Shown one piece after another: positions 6,152-7,269 of a stretch of 7,269 bases of DNA. The translations under genes were made by a program, and so were the position numbers. Every line of letters begins with the position of its first letter. Positions within the stretch are counted from its first letter, which is position 1. The notes below the pieces were generated by a model. The model did no database searches. It was not told the DNA's origin and saw only the letters and a list, made by a program, of their open reading frames with translations. The stretch is taken from NCBI GenBank assembly GCA_025464045.1, contig JAODBQ010000316.1, positions 1 through 7,269 on the forward strand, in the 5' to 3' direction. The DNA comes from Ilumatobacteraceae bacterium (GTDB taxonomy: Bacteria; Actinomycetota; Acidimicrobiia; Acidimicrobiales; Ilumatobacteraceae).

Positions 6152-6871
6152 TCAGGCGAACTTCGCCGGATCGAGTCCGGCCTTCGGGTCGGTGCCGTCG
6201 CCGAGGGCGGCGGACTCGAACGCATTGGTCGGGAACACGTCCGTCACGGACTTGCCGAGGGCGAGGCCGAGCACGACCTGGTGCTGTGCCTCGATCGGCA
6301 GGATCGTCGCCGTGGCGGCGGCGTACTTCGGGTCCTGCAGCAGCGTCAGCGCGGCGGCGTAGGTGTACGCGGCCTGGCCCTCGAGGATGAACGCGAACTC
6401 GAGCGCACCCTTCTCGTCCTTGAGGCCTTGCAGCGTCGGGGTGACCGCGGCGACCAGCTTGGCGTTGGGGCCGGTCGCCTTGTGCGAACCGGCCACGCTG
6501 CCGAACGCGTCGGCGTGCTGCTGGTGGTGCGACATGAACAGCTTGGCGACGGGGAGCGTCGCCGGGCTGAGCAGTGGTGCAGCCATGGTGTAGACCGCGA
6601 CGGCCGCGAGCTCGACGCTCTGCGCGTAGCCGGCGATGGTCTGATCGTCCAGCGCCAGCGCACGCGCCGACGCGATGCCCGACAACATCATCGGTCCGGC
6701 GATGGCCGCCGCGCCGATCACGCCACCGGCGACGGCGAATGACCGCCGTCGTGCCCGAGCCGCCTCGAGGTGGAGCTCGGACACCTCCTCGTGGAAGTGA
6801 CGGATCCCCTCGTGGTGGATGTGATCGACCTCCTCGGTCAGTGCTCGCAACTCCTGCTCGGTCAAGTGCAT
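6152..6871 (-). CDS. Ferritin-like domain protein with Tat-like signal and His-rich N-terminus
   Basis: This 239-residue paralogue of the next gene has a His- and Glu-rich N-terminal region (1-37), with His at 17, 19, 20, 25, 27 and 34. A Tat-like segment follows: RRRSFAVAGG (41-50), a hydrophobic stretch and possible signal-peptidase sites around ASARA (67-71). There is no lipobox Cys, so it may be released or stay as an N-terminal anchor. The ferritin-like helices run from about 76 to 208. Likely ligands are E87, SHHQQH (114-119), E158/E164 and EAQH (194-197). HHQQH and the following TDxFP motif are shared with the paralogue, pointing to tandem duplication. The probable place is the outside of the membrane, binding a di-metal centre; whether the function is oxidase, storage or scavenging is unknown. 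ATG 6871 has an excellent AAGGAG six bases upstream. The gene lies between the cupredoxin and the second ferritin-like gene. Confidence 0.88.
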   Translation of the reverse strand: MHLTEQELRALTEEVDHIHHEGIRHFHEEVSELHLEAARARRRSFAVAGGVIGAAAIAGPMMLSGIASARALALDDQTIAGYAQSVELAAVAVYTMAAPLLSPATLPVAKLFMSHHQQHADAFGSVAGSHKATGPNAKLVAAVTPTLQGLKDEKGALEFAFILEGQAAYTYAAALTLLQDPKYAAATATILPIEAQHQVVLGLALGKSVTDVFPTNAFESAALGDGTDPKAGLDPAKFA

Positions 6872-6877
6872 GGTGGT

Positions 6878-6883
6878 CTCCTT
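6878..6883 (-). promoter_or_regulatory. Ribosome binding site of the proximal ferritin-like gene
   Basis: AAGGAG on the minus strand, six bases before ATG 6871, a near-ideal Shine-Dalgarno sequence. It rules out the longer frame that stays open up to 7138. The rightward genes in this window lack such sites. Confidence 0.85.
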
Positions 6884-6891
6884 GTTGTTCG

Positions 6892-6945
6892 GCGTGTGTC
6901 GTGCCGGACGCGTGTGTCGCGTCCGACGCGTGTGTCGAGGTGTGC
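6892..6945. repeat. Three 18-bp direct tandem repeats in the gap upstream of the ferritin-like gene
   Basis: GCGTGTGTCG occurs exactly at 6892-6901, 6910-6919 and 6928-6937, with a period of 18 bp. The first two units also share most of their second half (TGCCGGAC and CGTCCGAC); the third diverges there. The array lies in the 97-bp non-coding gap between the cupredoxin stop and the ferritin-like start. It could be an operator array for a regulator, or part of an RNA structure. Confidence 0.7.
6903..6927 (-). other. RNA hairpin between the cupredoxin and ferritin-like genes
   Basis: In leftward RNA, GUCGGACGCG pairs with CGCGUCCGGC over ten bases with one U-G wobble, around an ACACA loop. It lies about 31 bases before the ATG at 6871. 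No U-tract follows, so a processing or stability element, or a partial attenuator that lowers read-through from the cupredoxin gene, is as likely as a terminator. Confidence 0.5.
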
Positions 6946-6969
6946 AGAACGGGTGGCTGGTCGGCGCCG

Positions 6970-7269
6970 TCAGGCGACCGTGACCGTGCCGGTCATGAAC
7001 GGGTGGAACGAGCAGATGTAGGTGAACGAGCCGGCGGTGGCGAACGTGATCGCCTTCGAGGCGCCCGGTGCGAGCGAACCCGTGTCGAAGTTGCCGGCGC
7101 TCGTCGCCGTGTGCGGCTGGGTGTGCGTGTTCGTCCACGTCACGGTGCCGCCGACGGGAACGCTGACGATCGGCGGCTCGAACCTGAAGTCGCCGATCGA
7201 CACCGCGGCGCCGCCGGTGGCGGCGGCAGCGGGCGGTGCGGTCGACGCGGCAGCGGCCGGTGCGGCGGC
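6970..7269 (-). CDS. Cupredoxin (plastocyanin-like) protein, 5' end outside window
   Basis: The frame is open to the window edge, so the start lies beyond 7269. The visible 99 residues begin with an Ala/Pro-rich stretch of about 22 residues that looks like a linker after a signal peptide or lipid anchor not seen here. Counting from the Val codon at 7203, the cupredoxin domain reads FRFEPPIVSVPVGGTVTW (6-23), QPHTAT (29-34), GSLAPGASKAITF (42-54) and YICSFHPFM (62-70). All four type 1 copper ligands are present: His31, Cys64, His67 and Met70. It is therefore probably a copper electron-transfer protein outside the membrane. An internal GTG at 7203 could be taken as a start, but it would remove the export signal, so I reject it. 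It precedes the two ferritin-like genes and may pass electrons to or from them, or share their regulation; that link is inferred from position only. Confidence 0.88.
   Translation of the reverse strand, partial: AAAPAAAASTAPPAAAATGGAAVSIGDFRFEPPIVSVPVGGTVTWTNTHTQPHTATSAGNFDTGSLAPGASKAITFATAGSFTYICSFHPFMTGTVTVA

Noticed and set aside
4624..6390. Plus-strand open frame spanning the terminator and the ferritin-like genes
   Set aside because: It runs through a strong intergenic hairpin and is antisense to two well-supported genes. The composition is that of a shadow frame.
6892..6945. CRISPR-like array
   Set aside because: Only three units with a 10-bp conserved core and 8-bp intervals, far too short for CRISPR repeats and spacers, and no cas gene is present.
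6872..7138. Longer start for the proximal ferritin-like gene reaching into the cupredoxin gene
   Set aside because: The extension is His/Arg-rich, antigenic to no family, and overlaps the cupredoxin coding sequence. ATG 6871 has an ideal Shine-Dalgarno sequence.

Overview
The window is very GC-rich and tightly packed, with long spurious open frames on every strand. Together with Thr/Ala/Pro-rich exported lipoproteins and several starts without a Shine-Dalgarno sequence, this suggests an actinobacterium. The Acidimicrobiia (Ilumatobacter-like) are a reasonable guess, but no marker gene is present to confirm it. I see six protein genes, two of them cut by the window edges, and no RNA genes, IS elements or CRISPR array.

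Left part (1-3621). A divergent promoter region of about 56 bp separates two transcription units. Leftward runs a gene, cut at position 1, whose product starts with a GNAT acetyltransferase domain and continues into flavin amine oxidase sequence in the wrong order: the C-terminal FAD-contacting segment comes before the N-terminal Rossmann (GxGxxG) segment. Rightward runs a 523-residue protein related to the catalytic C-terminal part of the N,N-dimethylformamidase large subunit. It overlaps by 4 bp (ATGA) an enoyl-CoA hydratase/isomerase-family gene, so those two are probably co-translated.

Middle (3687-5193). A 467-residue lipoprotein carries an Ig-like/carboxypeptidase-regulatory-like region and a von Willebrand factor A domain with an intact MIDAS site. 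It meets the leftward operon tail to tail across a 17-bp-stem hairpin that probably terminates both units.

Right part (5194-7269, all leftward). The order of transcription is a cupredoxin (5' end outside the window), then a ferritin-like protein with a Tat-like signal, then a second ferritin-like protein that is a probable Tat lipoprotein. The two ferritin-like genes are 28 bp apart and each has a good Shine-Dalgarno sequence. The 97-bp leader before the first one holds three 18-bp tandem repeats and a 10-bp stem-loop. All three products appear to be exported metal-binding proteins, so I read this as a candidate extracytoplasmic copper/iron redox module.

The two parts most worth following up are the apparently permuted GNAT-amine oxidase fusion and the cupredoxin plus twin ferritin-like operon.
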